In this document: piece after piece, positions 1 to 10,968 of the stretch
Layout of the letters: each line of letters begins with the position of its first letter
Numbering within the stretch: the first letter of the stretch is position 1
DNA from: Sphingomonas panni
GTDB lineage: Bacteria; Pseudomonadota; Alphaproteobacteria; Sphingomonadales; Sphingomonadaceae
Reading direction: 5' to 3'
Assembly: GCF_022664435.1 (NCBI RefSeq)
Contig: NZ_JAKREU010000005.1
Coordinates: forward strand, 124,001-188,000
DNA length: 64,000 bases
Notes under the pieces: generated by a model
Database searches by the model: none
What the model was told of the DNA's origin: nothing
The model's input: the letters and a program-made list of their open reading frames with translations, nothing else
Made by a program: the position numbers and the translations under genes

Positions 1-210
1 AAGGGGATCCGCATCGAGCGGCCGGACCAGCTCGAGGCGGGGATCCAGGCGATGCTCGACCATGACGGCCCGGTGATCGTCGACTGCATGGTGGCGAAGC
101 TCGCCAATTGCTTCCCGATGATCCCGTCGGGTGCGGCGCATACCGACATGATCCTGCAGGCGAACGAAGTCTCGGGCGAAATGGACGACGAGGCCAAGGC
201 GCTGGTGTAA
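1..210 (+). CDS. ilvB: Acetolactate synthase large subunit, 3' end (partial)
   Basis: This is the last 69 codons of the catalytic subunit of acetolactate synthase, the first enzyme of valine/leucine/isoleucine synthesis. The frame is open from base 1 and ends at TAA (208-210). The C-terminal segment with GPVIVDCMVAKLANCFPMIP, then PSGAAHTDMIL, is the usual end of sphingomonad IlvB/IlvI. The N-terminal ThDP- and FAD-binding parts lie left of the window. It is followed after 110 bp by the regulatory subunit ilvN, then ilvC, the classical order. Some annotations would name it ilvI; the symbol cannot be decided from the tail alone. Confidence 0.9.
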   Translation, partial: KGIRIERPDQLEAGIQAMLDHDGPVIVDCMVAKLANCFPMIPSGAAHTDMILQANEVSGEMDDEAKALV

Positions 211-217
211 CCAACAG

Positions 218-302
218 CTCCTCCCCGCTCCGCGGGGAGGGGGACCACTCGCAGAGCGGTGGAGGGGCGTCGCCGCAAGCGAAACGCTTGGCGCGACGCC
301 AC
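218..302. repeat. Intergenic hairpin repeat between ilvB and ilvN
   Basis: The spacer contains a perfect GC-rich hairpin, CTCCCCG-CTC-CGGGGAG-like, at about 220-239. A second complementary pair, GGCGTCGC...GCGACGCC, lies at about 266-299. This combination of a small hairpin and a trailing GGAGGGG segment is typical of short repeats dispersed between genes in sphingomonads. It could also attenuate or process the ilvB-ilvN mRNA, but nothing here proves that. Confidence 0.45.
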
Positions 303-320
303 CGACGAACAGGGACCGAC

Positions 321-836
321 ATGCACATCAAGACCGAACAGACCGAACGGCATACGCTGGCCGTTCTCGTCGACAACGAACCCGGCATCCTGGCGCGCAT
401 CGCCGGGCTGTTCTCCGGCCGCGGCTATAATATCGAAAGCCTGACCGTGTCGGAGATCACCGTCGACAAGGCGGTCAGCCGGATCACCATCGTCACCAGC
501 GCGTCGCCGCCGGTGATGGAACAGATCATCGCCCAGCTCGACCGCCTGGTGCCCGTTCACAAGGTCGTCGACCTGACCGTGCAGGGCCAGCATGTCGAGC
601 GAGAGCTGGCGCTGGTCAAGGTCGTCGGTACGGGCGAGCATCGGATCGAGGCGCTGCGTCTCGCCGAAGTCTATCGTGCGCGCGTGGTCGATGCGACCGT
701 GTCGAGTTTCGTGTTCGAGGTGACGGGATCGATCGAAAAGATCGACAAGTTCACCGAGTTGATGGCCGAAGTCGGTCTGGTCGAGGTTGCTCGCACCGGC
801 ATCGCCGCCATCGCCCGCGGACGAGAGGCCGCCTGA
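321..836 (+). CDS. ilvN: Acetolactate synthase small (regulatory) subunit
   Basis: A 171-residue regulatory subunit that binds IlvB and confers valine feedback control and full activity. The N-terminal ACT domain (about residues 10-85) is clear, with HTLAVLVDNEPGILARIAGL and the motif FSGRGYNIESL. The C-terminal ALS_ss_C-type domain follows (ELALVKV, then RIEALRLAEVYRARVVD). The length fits the long form found in alphaproteobacteria (about 170). The ATG at 321 starts exactly at MHIKTEQTERHTL; longer readings would run back into ilvB. It lies between ilvB and ilvC (58 bp to the latter), consistent with an ilvBNC transcription unit. Confidence 0.95.
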   Translation: MHIKTEQTERHTLAVLVDNEPGILARIAGLFSGRGYNIESLTVSEITVDKAVSRITIVTSASPPVMEQIIAQLDRLVPVHKVVDLTVQGQHVERELALVKVVGTGEHRIEALRLAEVYRARVVDATVSSFVFEVTGSIEKIDKFTELMAEVGLVEVARTGIAAIARGREAA

Positions 837-1913
<1,077 letters not shown>

Positions 1914-2040
1914 CGTCGCAGCGCGTCCTGACCGTAGCAAAGCTGAGGTCGGCGCGCGCCAGACCGGCCGGCGCGACGAAGCCCGCCCTTCGGGGCGCGG
2001 CTTTGCCGCGACCGACGGGCGGGTAGCGATCTTTCACCCT

Positions 2041-2136
2041 GGCATCCCGGCGGAGGCCGGGATCCATTGTGTCGGGTGGCATGAATGGATCGCGACGGAG
2101 CCGCGTCCATGGATCCCGGCCTTCGCCGGGATGACG
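2041..2136. repeat. Inverted pair of sphingomonad REP-like hairpins in the ilvC-yceI spacer
   Basis: The 362-bp spacer 1914-2275 has no gene. It holds two copies of one repeat in opposite orientation. The copy at 2041-2066 has stem TCCCGGC / GCCGGGA around GGAG. The copy at 2110-2136 has stem TCCCGGC / GCCGGGA around CTTC and ends in GATGACG. Both have the GGATCC-type flank seen in dispersed sphingomonad repeats. Just left, at about 1984-2025, a CCCGCCC...GGGCGGG hairpin may end the ilvC transcript. A run of ten Cs lies near 2153. Confidence 0.7.
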
Positions 2137-2275
2137 TCCGTTGCAGTACCGTCCCCCCCCCCACCCACGGCACCCAAACCGAAACCATCCGTTTCGCATC
2201 CGGTATTTGACCCGAAGCCCGCCCCGGCCGACAACGGCGGCATCCTGACTTCGCCTCAACCGGAGAGCCTATCCC

Positions 2276-2881
2276 ATGCGCACCCCCCTGATCCTCGCCG
2301 CCGCCCTGTTCGCGGTTGCCGCCCCGACCGTCGCTCAGATGCCGGGCGCACCCGACAAGGCCCGCGTAACCGCCGGCAACTATACCGTCGACACCGCCCA
2401 TACCCAGGTCGCATGGCGCGTGAACCATATGGGCTTCACGATGCTCGACGGCCTGTTCGGCGCGACCGGCGGCATGGCGACGTTCGACCCGAAGAACCCG
2501 GCGGCGACCAAGGTGTCGATCGACTTCGACATCGCCAAGTCGCTGACCGTCACCAGCCCGCAATTCGCCGAGCATCTGCAGTCGAAGGATTTCTTCGACG
2601 TCGCGAACCACCCGACCGCCAAGTTCGTGTCGACCCGCGTGCAGCAGATGGGCGACCACTGGATGCTGGCCGGCAACCTGACGATCAAGGGCCAGACCAA
2701 GCCGGTGCAGCTGACGGTTCGCTTCATGGGCGCGGGCCAGAACCCGATGAACAAGAAGACCAATGTCGGCTTTACCGCGACCGGCAGCATCAACCGCAGC
2801 GATTTCGGGGTGGGCGCTTACGCCCCGGTCGTGTCGGACAAGGTCGACCTGACGATCAACGCCGCGTTCGTCGCCGCTTGA
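2276..2881 (+). CDS. YceI-family periplasmic protein
   Basis: A 201-residue YceI-like lipocalin-fold protein. Residues 1 to about 21 form a signal peptide (MRTPLILAAALFAVAAPTVAQ), so it should act in the periplasm. The mature part has the family pattern: YTVDTAHTQVAWRVNHMGFT, then VSIDFDIAKSLTVTSPQF, LQSKDFFDVANHPTAKFVST, LTIKGQTKPVQLTV and the end SDFGVGAYAPVVSDKVDLTI. The family binds isoprenoid-like ligands; the physiological role here is unknown. It stands alone on the plus strand, convergent with the BLUF gene, with a shared hairpin between them. Confidence 0.9.
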   Translation: MRTPLILAAALFAVAAPTVAQMPGAPDKARVTAGNYTVDTAHTQVAWRVNHMGFTMLDGLFGATGGMATFDPKNPAATKVSIDFDIAKSLTVTSPQFAEHLQSKDFFDVANHPTAKFVSTRVQQMGDHWMLAGNLTIKGQTKPVQLTVRFMGAGQNPMNKKTNVGFTATGSINRSDFGVGAYAPVVSDKVDLTINAAFVAA

Positions 2882-2889
2882 TCGGTAAG

Positions 2890-2915
2890 CTGCGCGCGGT
2901 TCAGGCCGCGCGCAG
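2890..2915. terminator. Bidirectional hairpin between yceI-like and BLUF genes
   Basis: A perfect 10-bp stem CTGCGCGCGG / CCGCGCGCAG with loop TTCAGG lies between two convergent genes. It overlaps the last codons and stop of the BLUF gene. There is no clear T-run, so termination is inferred from position and stem strength. Confidence 0.5.
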
Positions 2916-3284
2916 TCCGGCAAAGCCCTCGAAGGTGCCACGCACGCTCGGTGCCGCACCTTCGACCAGGGTCGCGACCTGTGCGATCACGCCGCCGCTG
3001 CCGTCATCGGCCGCCATCGCCCAGTCGCCGAACTCACGGGTTCCGACGGTCCGGCGCGACAGCACGACCAGCGCGAAATGACGCGGATCGGCCGCGATCC
3101 GGGTGAAGGCCGCTTCGACCTGCGCCGCTTCCCCTTCCAGAGCCTGTAGAAACCGACGCCCCTTCACATGGAGCAGTCCGGTAATCCCGTCGCGCCGGTT
3201 ATTATGCTGCGACTTGGCGAGAATGTCGTCGAGATTGATCGCATCTCCGCGCCGCGCGGTACTGACATAGATTAATTGCAGCAT
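2901..3284 (-). CDS. BLUF-domain blue-light sensor protein
   Basis: A 127-residue stand-alone BLUF protein that would bind FAD and sense blue light. It starts MLQLIYVSTARRGDAINLDDI, with the conserved flavin-contacting Tyr (LIYVS). It continues with ILAKSQHNNRRDGITGLLHVKGRRFLQALEG; the N-rich N31/N32 region, GITGLL and FLQ.LEG are BLUF signatures. No output domain is fused, so it must act through protein contacts. The ATG at 3284 was chosen because the domain begins within three residues of it; a longer reading to 3401 adds non-conserved sequence. It is the third photoreceptor gene in the window, with the two LOV kinases at 54-57 kb. Confidence 0.85.
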   Translation of the reverse strand: MLQLIYVSTARRGDAINLDDILAKSQHNNRRDGITGLLHVKGRRFLQALEGEAAQVEAAFTRIAADPRHFALVVLSRRTVGTREFGDWAMAADDGSGGVIAQVATLVEGAAPSVRGTFEGFAGLRAA

Positions 3285-3542
3285 GACATCCTGACGCTTG
3301 CCAATCCAAATTGTTGGTATTGAACCGCAAAATATTACCAACACGTATCTCTGCCATCGGCGCTGGACTTTCGGTCGGCTTTTGCCCACAGAGCCGTTCA
3401 TGGTCCGCGCGTTCGCAAACCTGCTACGACTTAGCCGCCCTTAGGGCAGGATCGCACGCGCGTGCGCCTTCCCTGAGGGAGTATCGAACCTTTTCGGCAG
3501 ATACCGGCGTCCATAAGACGCCCCAGACAGGCTGTAGACACC

Positions 3543-5219
3543 ATGTTGCGCGATCCTTCGACGAAATACCGCCCCTTCCCGACCGTGAACCTGCCCGATC
3601 GCCAATGGCCGTCGCGGACGATCACGACTGCGCCGCGCTGGCTCTCCACCGACCTGCGCGACGGCAATCAGGCGTTGATCGACCCGATGGGTGCGGAAAA
3701 GAAGAACCGGTTCTTCGACCTGCTAGTAAAGGTCGGCCTCAAGGAAATCGAAGTCGGATTTCCCTCTGCCGGCGCTACCGAATTCGACTTCATCTCCGGC
3801 CTCGTCAAACAGGACCGTATTCCCGACGACGTATGGGTGCAGGTGCTCACCCAGTCGCGCCGCGACCTGATCGAACGCAGCTTCGAAAGCCTCGATGGCG
3901 CGAAACAGGCGATCGTCCACCTCTACAACGCGGTCAGCCCGGCATGGCGGCGCATCGTCTTCGGCATGGAACGCGCCGAAGTCCGCGAGATCGCGGTCAA
4001 CGGCGCAAAGGTGCTGCGCGACGAAGCGGCAAAGCGTCCCGACACCGACTGGCGCTTCGAATATAGCCCCGAAACCTTCTCGACCGCCGAACTCGATTTC
4101 TCGGTCGAGGTCTGCGCGGCGGTGATGGACGTGCTGCAACCGACGCCCGACAAGCCGCTGATCCTGAACCTGCCGGCCACGGTCGAGGCGGCAACGCCCA
4201 ATGTCTATGCCGACCAGATCGAATGGTTCTGTCGCAACGTGCCGAACCGCGACAGCGTCGTCATCTCGCTCCACACCCATAACGACCGCGGTACCGGCGT
4301 TGCCGCGGCGGAACTGGGGTTGATGGCGGGTGCCGACCGGGTCGAAGGCTGCCTGCTCGGCAATGGCGAGCGCACCGGCAATTGCGATCTCGTGACCGTC
4401 GCGCTCAACCTCTACACGCAGGGCGTCGATCCGCAGCTGGATCTGTCGGACATCGACGAGGTCGTGAACACGGTCAATTATTGCACCCAGTTGCCGGTGC
4501 ATCCGCGCACGCCCTATGCCGGTGACCTGGTGTTCACCGCCTTTTCGGGCAGCCATCAGGACGCGATCAAAAAGGGTATGGCGGCGCAGGTAGTCCGCAA
4601 CGACGGCCTATGGGAAGTCCCGTACCTGCCGATCGACCCTGCCGATCTCGGTCGCAGCTACGAAGCGGTCATCCGCGTCAATTCGCAGTCGGGCAAGGGC
4701 GGCGTCGCCTGGGTGCTGGAACAGGACAAGGGCCTGAAACTGCCCAAGCGATTGCAGGCCAATTTCAGCCGTCATGTGCAGGCGATGGCCGACCGGCTGG
4801 GTCGCGAGTTGAACGCCGCCGATATCTGGTCGGCGTTCCATGACGCCTATCTGCCGCAGGGCAAGGATCGCTATGCCCTGATCGACTATGCAGAAACCCA
4901 TGCGCCGGGCGGCGGCCCGCCGCGCACGTTCGTCGGCCGCGTCCGGCTGGACGGCGAGGAACGCTCGATCTCGGGCAAGGGCAACGGCTTGCTGTCGGGC
5001 CTGCTCGCGGCGCTCCGGGAAGAGGGCGGCATCGACATGGACGTGGTCGATTATAGCGAACATGCCATCGGCCATGGTGCCGATGCGCAGGCTGCAGCCT
5101 ATCTCGAATGCAGCCTGCCCGATGGCCGGCGGGTGTTCGGGGTCGGGATCGATGGTGACGTTGCTACCGCAACCGTGCGGGCGGCGCTGAGCGCGGCAAA
5201 CGCGACGATGCGGGACTGA
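3543..5219 (+). CDS. leuA: 2-isopropylmalate synthase
   Basis: A 558-residue enzyme catalysing the first committed step of leucine synthesis. It belongs to the longer branch also found in actinobacteria ([20 protein letters not shown] near the N-terminus). The TIM barrel has the metal-binding Asp in LRDGNQ (D40) and the HxH pair in LHTHNDRG (H244, H246). The C-terminal regulatory LeuA_dimer domain spans about residues 420-555 ([41 protein letters not shown]). The 258-bp leader (3285-3542) has no clear ORF for a leader peptide. A strong hairpin follows the stop. Confidence 0.95.
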   Translation: MLRDPSTKYRPFPTVNLPDRQWPSRTITTAPRWLSTDLRDGNQALIDPMGAEKKNRFFDLLVKVGLKEIEVGFPSAGATEFDFISGLVKQDRIPDDVWVQVLTQSRRDLIERSFESLDGAKQAIVHLYNAVSPAWRRIVFGMERAEVREIAVNGAKVLRDEAAKRPDTDWRFEYSPETFSTAELDFSVEVCAAVMDVLQPTPDKPLILNLPATVEAATPNVYADQIEWFCRNVPNRDSVVISLHTHNDRGTGVAAAELGLMAGADRVEGCLLGNGERTGNCDLVTVALNLYTQGVDPQLDLSDIDEVVNTVNYCTQLPVHPRTPYAGDLVFTAFSGSHQDAIKKGMAAQVVRNDGLWEVPYLPIDPADLGRSYEAVIRVNSQSGKGGVAWVLEQDKGLKLPKRLQANFSRHVQAMADRLGRELNAADIWSAFHDAYLPQGKDRYALIDYAETHAPGGGPPRTFVGRVRLDGEERSISGKGNGLLSGLLAALREEGGIDMDVVDYSEHAIGHGADAQAAAYLECSLPDGRRVFGVGIDGDVATATVRAALSAANATMRD

Positions 5220-5224
5220 AGGAA

Positions 5225-5259
5225 CGGCGCAGGCGGCTATCGAAGCGACGCCTGCGCCG
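5225..5259 (+). terminator. Probable leuA terminator hairpin
   Basis: An 11-bp perfect stem CGGCGCAGGCG / CGCCTGCGCCG with a 13-nt loop begins six bases after the leuA stop. The downstream flank (CTCTCTCG) is not T-rich, so strength is uncertain. Confidence 0.5.
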
Positions 5260-5278
5260 CTCTCTCGAAAGACAGAAC

Positions 5279-5424
5279 GTCACCCCAGCGAAGGCTGGGG
5301 TCTCTCGCGGTCCATGCTCCGCGCCATTACCGGAAGATCCCAGCCTGCGCTGGGATGACGTGGCTTGACCAAGTTGGCGACACACGCCCGGCGCCCGTCA
5401 TTCCAGCTTTCCCCAGAATAACGG
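5279..5424. repeat. Three copies of a CGTCA-flanked hairpin repeat
   Basis: Copy 1 (5279-5305) is CGTCA + CCCCAGC-GAAG-GCTGGGG. Copy 2 (5336-5360) is the inverse, TCCCAGC-CTGC-GCTGGGA ending GATGACG. A degenerate copy 3 (about 5397-5424) starts CGTCATTCCAGC in the orientation of copy 1. They lie between leuA and the convergent valS and resemble a dispersed sphingomonad repeat family related to, but distinct from, the pair at 2041-2136. Confidence 0.65.
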
Positions 5425-5436
5425 GCACGGCCGCGC

Positions 5437-8112
5437 TTAGCCCAGCCGACCCAACGCCGCGTGCAACCGCGCCGCCTCGGCCATCTTGTCGGCATGGTCC
5501 GCCCGCGCCTTTTCGACCGCTTCAGGCTTGGCGCGTTCGACGAAGCTCGCATTGCCCAGCCGCCCCGCCAGCGCATCGCGCTCCTTCTCCGCCGCCGCAA
5601 TCGCCTTGGTCAGACGGGTGCGTTCCGCATCCAGGTCGATTACGTCGCCCAACGGCAGGACGAAGGTCGCTTCGTCCGCCACGATCTGCAACGCGCCGCC
5701 CGCCGGTGCGTCGCCGTCGACGCGATCGACACGGGCTAGCCGCGCCAGCACCGCTTCCTGCCGCGCAAGCCGCTCGGTCGTATCTGCCGATTCGTCGCGA
5801 ACGTGCAGCGGCAGCCGCGCCCCCGGCGGCACGTTCAATTCGGTGCGAGCCGCCCGAATTTCGCTGACCAAGCGGATCAGCCAATCGATCTCCGCCCGTG
5901 CCGCCGGATCGATCGCCCGCGCATCGGCCATCGGCCAGCGCGCGACGATCAGGTCGTTCGAACGCTCGCCCAGCGCGTGCCACAGTTCCTCGGTGATGAA
6001 CGGCATGAACGGGTGCAGCATGACCAGGATCTGGTCGAGCACCCATCCCGCGACGGCGCGGGTTTCCTCGCCCCCCTCGGCCCCACCCTGCAGTACCGGC
6101 TTGATGAGTTCTAGATACCAGTCGCAGAACCGGCTCCAGGTGAACTGGTAGATCGTGTTCGCCGCACCGTCGAAGCGCAGGTCGGCCAGCGCGAGGTCGA
6201 GCGCCTGGACCGTTTCGATCGTCTCGGCGATGATCCAGCGATTGACCGCCAGCTCTGCCTTGGGCGGTTCGATCGTCGCGGACGCCCCGATGCCGTTGGC
6301 CTGCGCGAACCGGGTCGCGTTCCACAGCTTCGTCGCGAAGTTGCGATACCCCTCGACCCGCTTCTCATCCATCTTGATGTCGCGGCCTTGGCTCTCCATC
6401 GCCGCCATGAAGAACCGCAGCGCATCGGCGCCGTAGCCGTCGATCAGACCCAGCGGATCGACGGTATTGCCCTTCGACTTCGACATCTTCGCGCCATCGG
6501 CGGCGCGGACGAGGCCGTGGAGGTACAGCGTCTTGAACGGCACCTCCTTCATGAAATGGATCCCCTGCATCAACATCCGCGCGTCCCAGAAGAACAGGAT
6601 GTCGAAGCCCGAAATCAGGACGTCGTTGCTGTAGCGCCCGCCGAGCGTCGGGTCGTTGTTCTCGGGCCACCCCAACGTCGCGAACGGCCACAATGCCGAG
6701 GAGAACCAGGTGTCGAGGACATCCTCGTCCTGCTTCAGGACGACGCCCTCGCCCGCTTCGGCCTGCGCCTCTTCATAGGTTTCGGCAACGAACACGCGAC
6801 CGTCATCGGCAAACCACGCCGGGATGCGATGCCCCCACCACAGCTGGCGCGACACGCACCATGGCTGTATATTCTCCATCCAGTTGAAATAGGTCTTTTC
6901 CCACGACTTGGGCACGATCTTGACCGCGCCCGATCGCACCGCCTCGATCGCGGGCTTGGCCAGCGTCGCGGCGTCGACATACCATTGATCGGTCAGCCAC
7001 GGTTCGATGACCACGCCCGAACGGTCGCCATAAGGCGTCTGGATCGTGCGCGGTTCGGCATCATGCTCCGCACCGTCCTTGTCGATATGCGGAATCAGGA
7101 CATCTTCGTCCTTCAGTCGCGCGACGACCGCCTTGCGCGCCTCGGCGCTCGACAGGCCGAGAAACGCGTCGGGAATCAGCCCATCCGCGGTCTGCACGAT
7201 GTGGGCCTTGGCATCGAACATGTTGAGCATGTCGCGCGCTTCGATCCCGGCGCGGCGACCGACCTCGAAATCGTTGAAGTCGTGGCCCGGCGTGATCTTC
7301 ACCGCACCCGATCCGAGTTCGGGGTCGGCGTGTTCGTCCGCGACGATCGGGATCAGGCGACCCGTGATCGGCAGCCGGACCTGCTTGCCGATCAGCGCAG
7401 TATAGCGCGCATCGTCGGGGTGCACCGCGACCGCCATGTCGGCGAGCATCGTTTCGGGACGCGTAGTCGCGACCTCGACAAAGCCCGATCCGTCGGCCAG
7501 CGGGTAGCGCAGCCGCCAGAAGCTGCCCCGGACCTCGCGCGTCTCGACCTCCAGGTCGCTGATCGCGGTGCCGAGACCCGGATCCCAGTTGACCAGCCGC
7601 TTGTCACGATACAGCAGGCCCTGCCGGTGCAGCTCGACAAAGACCTTGAGCACGGCCTTCGAAAAGCCTTCGTCCATGGTGAAGCGTTCGTTGGCCCAGT
7701 CCATCGAACAGCCGAGCCGCCGGAGCTGGCCGGTAATCTGCCCGCCGCTTTCCGCCTTCCAGTCCCAGACCTTCGCGACGAATTCGTCGCGCGAGAAGTC
7801 GGTGCGCTTCTGCCCGGCCGCATTCATCTGCCGTTCGACGACCATTTGCGTGGCGATGCCGGCATGGTCGGTGCCGACCACCCAGCGCGCGTCCTTGCCC
7901 TGCAGCCGGGCGTGACGGACGAGAATGTCCTGGAGCGTATTGTCGAGCGCGTGGCCGATATGCAGGCTGCCGGTCACGTTGGGCGGCGGATTGACGATGG
8001 TCCACGGCGTCGCGTTCGGACGCTCGGGCCGGAACAGGCCGTCCTGTTCCCAATGGGCATACCAGCGCGCTTCGATGGCGGCGGGGTCGAAAGTCTTGGG
8101 CAGTTCGCTCAT
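5437..8112 (-). CDS. valS: Valine--tRNA ligase
   Basis: An 891-residue class I aminoacyl-tRNA synthetase that charges tRNA-Val. HIGH is present at residues 51-54 within [21 protein letters not shown] lies near residue 540 ([11 protein letters not shown]). The CP1 editing domain sits between them, and the C-terminal anticodon-binding domain ends in a coiled-coil arm rich in Glu/Lys/Arg/Ala. The ATG at 8112 ([18 protein letters not shown]) matches the family start; an upstream in-frame codon at 8148 only adds basic residues. It follows the popZ-like gene on the same strand. Confidence 0.96.
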   Translation of the reverse strand: MSELPKTFDPAAIEARWYAHWEQDGLFRPERPNATPWTIVNPPPNVTGSLHIGHALDNTLQDILVRHARLQGKDARWVVGTDHAGIATQMVVERQMNAAGQKRTDFSRDEFVAKVWDWKAESGGQITGQLRRLGCSMDWANERFTMDEGFSKAVLKVFVELHRQGLLYRDKRLVNWDPGLGTAISDLEVETREVRGSFWRLRYPLADGSGFVEVATTRPETMLADMAVAVHPDDARYTALIGKQVRLPITGRLIPIVADEHADPELGSGAVKITPGHDFNDFEVGRRAGIEARDMLNMFDAKAHIVQTADGLIPDAFLGLSSAEARKAVVARLKDEDVLIPHIDKDGAEHDAEPRTIQTPYGDRSGVVIEPWLTDQWYVDAATLAKPAIEAVRSGAVKIVPKSWEKTYFNWMENIQPWCVSRQLWWGHRIPAWFADDGRVFVAETYEEAQAEAGEGVVLKQDEDVLDTWFSSALWPFATLGWPENNDPTLGGRYSNDVLISGFDILFFWDARMLMQGIHFMKEVPFKTLYLHGLVRAADGAKMSKSKGNTVDPLGLIDGYGADALRFFMAAMESQGRDIKMDEKRVEGYRNFATKLWNATRFAQANGIGASATIEPPKAELAVNRWIIAETIETVQALDLALADLRFDGAANTIYQFTWSRFCDWYLELIKPVLQGGAEGGEETRAVAGWVLDQILVMLHPFMPFITEELWHALGERSNDLIVARWPMADARAIDPAARAEIDWLIRLVSEIRAARTELNVPPGARLPLHVRDESADTTERLARQEAVLARLARVDRVDGDAPAGGALQIVADEATFVLPLGDVIDLDAERTRLTKAIAAAEKERDALAGRLGNASFVERAKPEAVEKARADHADKMAEAARLHAALGRLG

Positions 8113-8158
8113 GCACCGCCGCATGGCGCGGATGCGGCGGCGTTGCAAGAGAGCGGCG

Positions 8159-8686
8159 TTATTCGCGCCCGCTGATCCGCGCGATCTCCCGCGCGACCAT
8201 CGATTCGACGATGCCGGGCAGCTGCGCGTCGAGCCAGTCGCGCAGCATCGGGCGGAGCATTTCGCGCACCAGCCCTTCGAGCGAATCGGACCCAGGCGTT
8301 TCCGGCTTCACCAGCATCCTCGACAACTGGTCGAGCGCACCCCGGCTCGCCTCTGCGGCACGTTCCGACACGATCGACGGATCGACCCTGGGTGAAGGCG
8401 CAGCGGCCACCGGTTCGGGTTCGCTCTGCGGTTCGGGCGCGCGGACGCGTTCCGCACGCGGCGGCTCGGCGCGGATCGCTTCGACGCGCGGTGGCGGAGG
8501 TGGAGCCGCGACGCTCTGGTTCAGTTCCAGCACCTCGTCCCGGTCGTCGATGTCGCGGACCTGCGCCGTGCGAATCGATTTACGCCCGCGCAACGCCTGG
8601 GCCGATCCTTCGCCCTCTTCGGCGATGATCCGCTTGATCGAGGACAGGATGTCCTCCATCGACGTTTCGTTGCTGATATCCCCCAT
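8159..8686 (-). CDS. PopZ-like polar organizing protein (DUF2497)
   Basis: A 175-residue protein with the architecture of alphaproteobacterial PopZ/DUF2497. A short conserved N-terminal helix ([16 protein letters not shown]) is followed by a long Pro/Glu/Ala-rich disordered linker (about residues 50-105), then a conserved C-terminal helical region ([37 protein letters not shown]). PopZ self-assembles at cell poles and anchors centromere and division proteins. ATG 8686 is preferred over 8698 because GAGGG sits 6 bp upstream of it. The gene lies between tolC and valS, a common sphingomonad order. Confidence 0.85.
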   Translation of the reverse strand: MGDISNETSMEDILSSIKRIIAEEGEGSAQALRGRKSIRTAQVRDIDDRDEVLELNQSVAAPPPPPRVEAIRAEPPRAERVRAPEPQSEPEPVAAAPSPRVDPSIVSERAAEASRGALDQLSRMLVKPETPGSDSLEGLVREMLRPMLRDWLDAQLPGIVESMVAREIARISGRE

Positions 8687-8718
8687 CGCAACCCTCATCT
8701 CTATCGCCTCTCGAACGC

Positions 8719-10290
8719 TTAGCTGTCGGGGTTGGCGCGCGGCGTGTCAACGCCCTGCGTGGCGCGCGGGGCGCCGCCCTGCCGATTGGGGGCGTCGATC
8801 CCCTGTGTCGGTGTGTACGGATTCGGGCTGCGTTGCAGCGACGGATCGAGTTCCTTGGTGACGACCGGCGTCTGTGCCGGGGTGTTCACCGTGCCGGGCG
8901 CGACCGGTACCGGCGCGGGATCGCCGCTCCAGTCCCAGATATTGTTGCGCACCCGGCTATAGTTGACGGTCGGATCGTACAGCGCACCACCATCCAGCCC
9001 CAGGTCGCGCGCTTCGGCCCGGCCCATCGCCGCCAGCAGCGCGAAGCCCGCGACATAGGCGTCACGGCGCGCCGAAACGAGCTGGACCTGCGAGTTCAGC
9101 AGTTCCTGTTCGGCGTTCAGGATGTCGAGGATCGTGCGGGTGCCCACGCTGTTCTCGGCGCGCACGCCTTCCAGCGAAAGGCGGTTGGCGGCGACCTGTA
9201 CTTCCGACGACTGGATCACGCGGAGCGCCGACTGCCACGCAGCAAAGGCGGAACGCGCATCGGACACGACCGAGCGTTCGACCTGCGTCACCTGCTCGAT
9301 CGCAGCCCCTTCCAACGCCTGTGCCCGGCGGATCTGCGCGCTGGGGCGACCGCTCTGCCATAGGGGCAGGCTCATCTGCACGCCGACCTGCGCCTGCCCG
9401 CCATCCTGCTGCAGCACCGTGCCGTTGACCGACTGGGCCGAGCCGAGGAAGCTGGCATAGCCCCCGCCCCCGACCGCGCTGATCGTCGGCAGGCGGCTGG
9501 CGCGCGCCACGCCGACGTCGAAACCGGCGGCATCACTGGTACGACGCGCTGCGATCAACGACGGGTTGTTGGCGATGGCCACACCGACCGCCGCATTGGG
9601 ATCGACCGGCAGGTTGGGCAGCACCGGCGGCGTGTCGAGCGTGGATGCCGGAGCACCCGTCGTCGCGACATAATTTTCGCGGCTGCGGATCAGCGAGGCT
9701 TCGGCATTGCGCAGCTGCGCCTGTGCCGATGCCAGCCGCGCCTCCGACTGGGCAACGTCGGTGCGGGTCAGGTCGCCGACCTGGAACCGGTCCTTCGACG
9801 CCTGAAGGTTCACTTCGAGGACGCGGACATTCTGCTGGTTCAGCCGCACGATCGCTTCGTCGCGGATCACGTCGTTATAGGCGGCGACGACCAGCGTGAA
9901 GACGTTCGCTTCGGTGCTGCGCAGATTGGCGCGACCGGCATCGACACGTGCGTCCGCCGCGCGGACGCCGTTGCGGACGGCACCGCCGGCGAACAGCGAC
10001 TGCGACACCTGTACCTGCACGCTGCCCTGACGGGGTGCCTGGGTAAAGCCGCGGCTCGACGGGGTCAGGACGTTCTCGATCACCGAGCTTTGCGTCGTCA
10101 CCTGCGGCAGGCCCTGCGACCGCGCCAACGGCACGCCCTCGTCCGTCGCGCGCTGGTTCGCCCGCGCACCGGTCAGCTGCGGATTGGTGGCATAGGCCCG
10201 AGCCAATGCTTCCCGCAGCGTCTCAGCATTCGCCGGCCCGGCCAGCAGCGCCAGCGCCGCGACCCCTGCCAAGAACGTCCCCCCCCGCAT
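8719..10290 (-). CDS. tolC: TolC-family outer-membrane efflux protein
   Basis: A 523-residue outer-membrane channel for multidrug efflux and type I secretion. A signal peptide ends near ANA|E (residues 1-22). Two TolC repeats of coiled helices and strands follow: ETLREALARAYATNPQLTGA, then SQSLFAGGAVRNGVRAADAR, LQASKDRFQVGDLTRTDVAQ, and the second repeat MSLPLWQSGRPSAQIRRAQ and AENSVGTRTILDILNAEQEL. The C-terminal 70 residues are Pro/Thr/Gln-rich and probably disordered in the periplasm. Six bases separate it from pcm, so the two are probably co-transcribed. Confidence 0.93.
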   Translation of the reverse strand: MRGGTFLAGVAALALLAGPANAETLREALARAYATNPQLTGARANQRATDEGVPLARSQGLPQVTTQSSVIENVLTPSSRGFTQAPRQGSVQVQVSQSLFAGGAVRNGVRAADARVDAGRANLRSTEANVFTLVVAAYNDVIRDEAIVRLNQQNVRVLEVNLQASKDRFQVGDLTRTDVAQSEARLASAQAQLRNAEASLIRSRENYVATTGAPASTLDTPPVLPNLPVDPNAAVGVAIANNPSLIAARRTSDAAGFDVGVARASRLPTISAVGGGGYASFLGSAQSVNGTVLQQDGGQAQVGVQMSLPLWQSGRPSAQIRRAQALEGAAIEQVTQVERSVVSDARSAFAAWQSALRVIQSSEVQVAANRLSLEGVRAENSVGTRTILDILNAEQELLNSQVQLVSARRDAYVAGFALLAAMGRAEARDLGLDGGALYDPTVNYSRVRNNIWDWSGDPAPVPVAPGTVNTPAQTPVVTKELDPSLQRSPNPYTPTQGIDAPNRQGGAPRATQGVDTPRANPDS

Positions 10291-10296
10291 CGTCTC

Positions 10297-10968
10297 TTAC
10301 CTTGTAAACTGAAAGGTCTTAGGCTTGGCGAAGCCGGGCAGTTCGACACAGCCCAGATCGGCGAAGTCCACCAGACCGAACCCGCCTTCGGTCCGCCGGC
10401 CCAGCGCAAGCCGCGTCACGCCCCGATCGACGATGCCGGTGGTCAGCCGGCCGCCGGGGGCAAGCTGTGCGACGATCGCGTCCGGCACGACCTCGACCGC
10501 GCCGTCGATGACGATCACGTCATAGGGTGCGCCCTGCGCCCAGCCGGCGTTCAGCGGCCCTTCGACCAGCTCGACCTTCGCATCGGCAATCGCGTCGCGC
10601 GCGGCGGCAGCCAGCGCCGCATCCTCTTCCAGCGCGACGACCGATCCGACCAGTCGCGCCAGCACCGCCGCCGCATAGCCCATCGCGGCCCCGACCAGCA
10701 GCACGCGGTTGGTCGGCAGCAATTCGGCGGCGGTCAGCAGGCGACCGGTGATGAGCGGCGGATTGATGGCGCGGCCACCGCCCAGCGGCAGCGGCGCGTC
10801 GCGATAGGCGACCTCTGCCTGGGCCGGCGGCACGAAGCCTTCGCGGGGAACGTCGCCCATGGCGGTCACGACGCGCGGGTCGCTGACGGCGCTGGTGCGC
10901 AACTGGCTGACCACCATCGCGTGGCGCATCGCATCGAAATCAGAACGGGTCGGGATCGAATCGGTCAT
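10297..10968 (-). CDS. Protein-L-isoaspartate O-methyltransferase family protein
   Basis: A 223-residue Pcm-like SAM methyltransferase. It has MRHAMVVSQLRTSAVSDPRV and VPREGFVP at the start, a SAM-binding segment VLLVGAAMGYAAAVLARL and YDVIVIDGAVEVVP. In this alphaproteobacterial subgroup the G-x-G motif is degenerate (VGAAMGY rather than GTGSGY), so repair of isoaspartyl residues is not assured. ATG 10968 has AGGA about 9 bp upstream. It lies directly upstream of tolC, an arrangement common in sphingomonads. Confidence 0.85.
   Translation of the reverse strand: MTDSIPTRSDFDAMRHAMVVSQLRTSAVSDPRVVTAMGDVPREGFVPPAQAEVAYRDAPLPLGGGRAINPPLITGRLLTAAELLPTNRVLLVGAAMGYAAAVLARLVGSVVALEEDAALAAAARDAIADAKVELVEGPLNAGWAQGAPYDVIVIDGAVEVVPDAIVAQLAPGGRLTTGIVDRGVTRLALGRRTEGGFGLVDFADLGCVELPGFAKPKTFQFTR

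Noticed and set aside
6388..8175. A 595-codon open frame on the plus strand
   Set aside because: It is antisense to valS, with no ribosome-binding site and no conserved motif.
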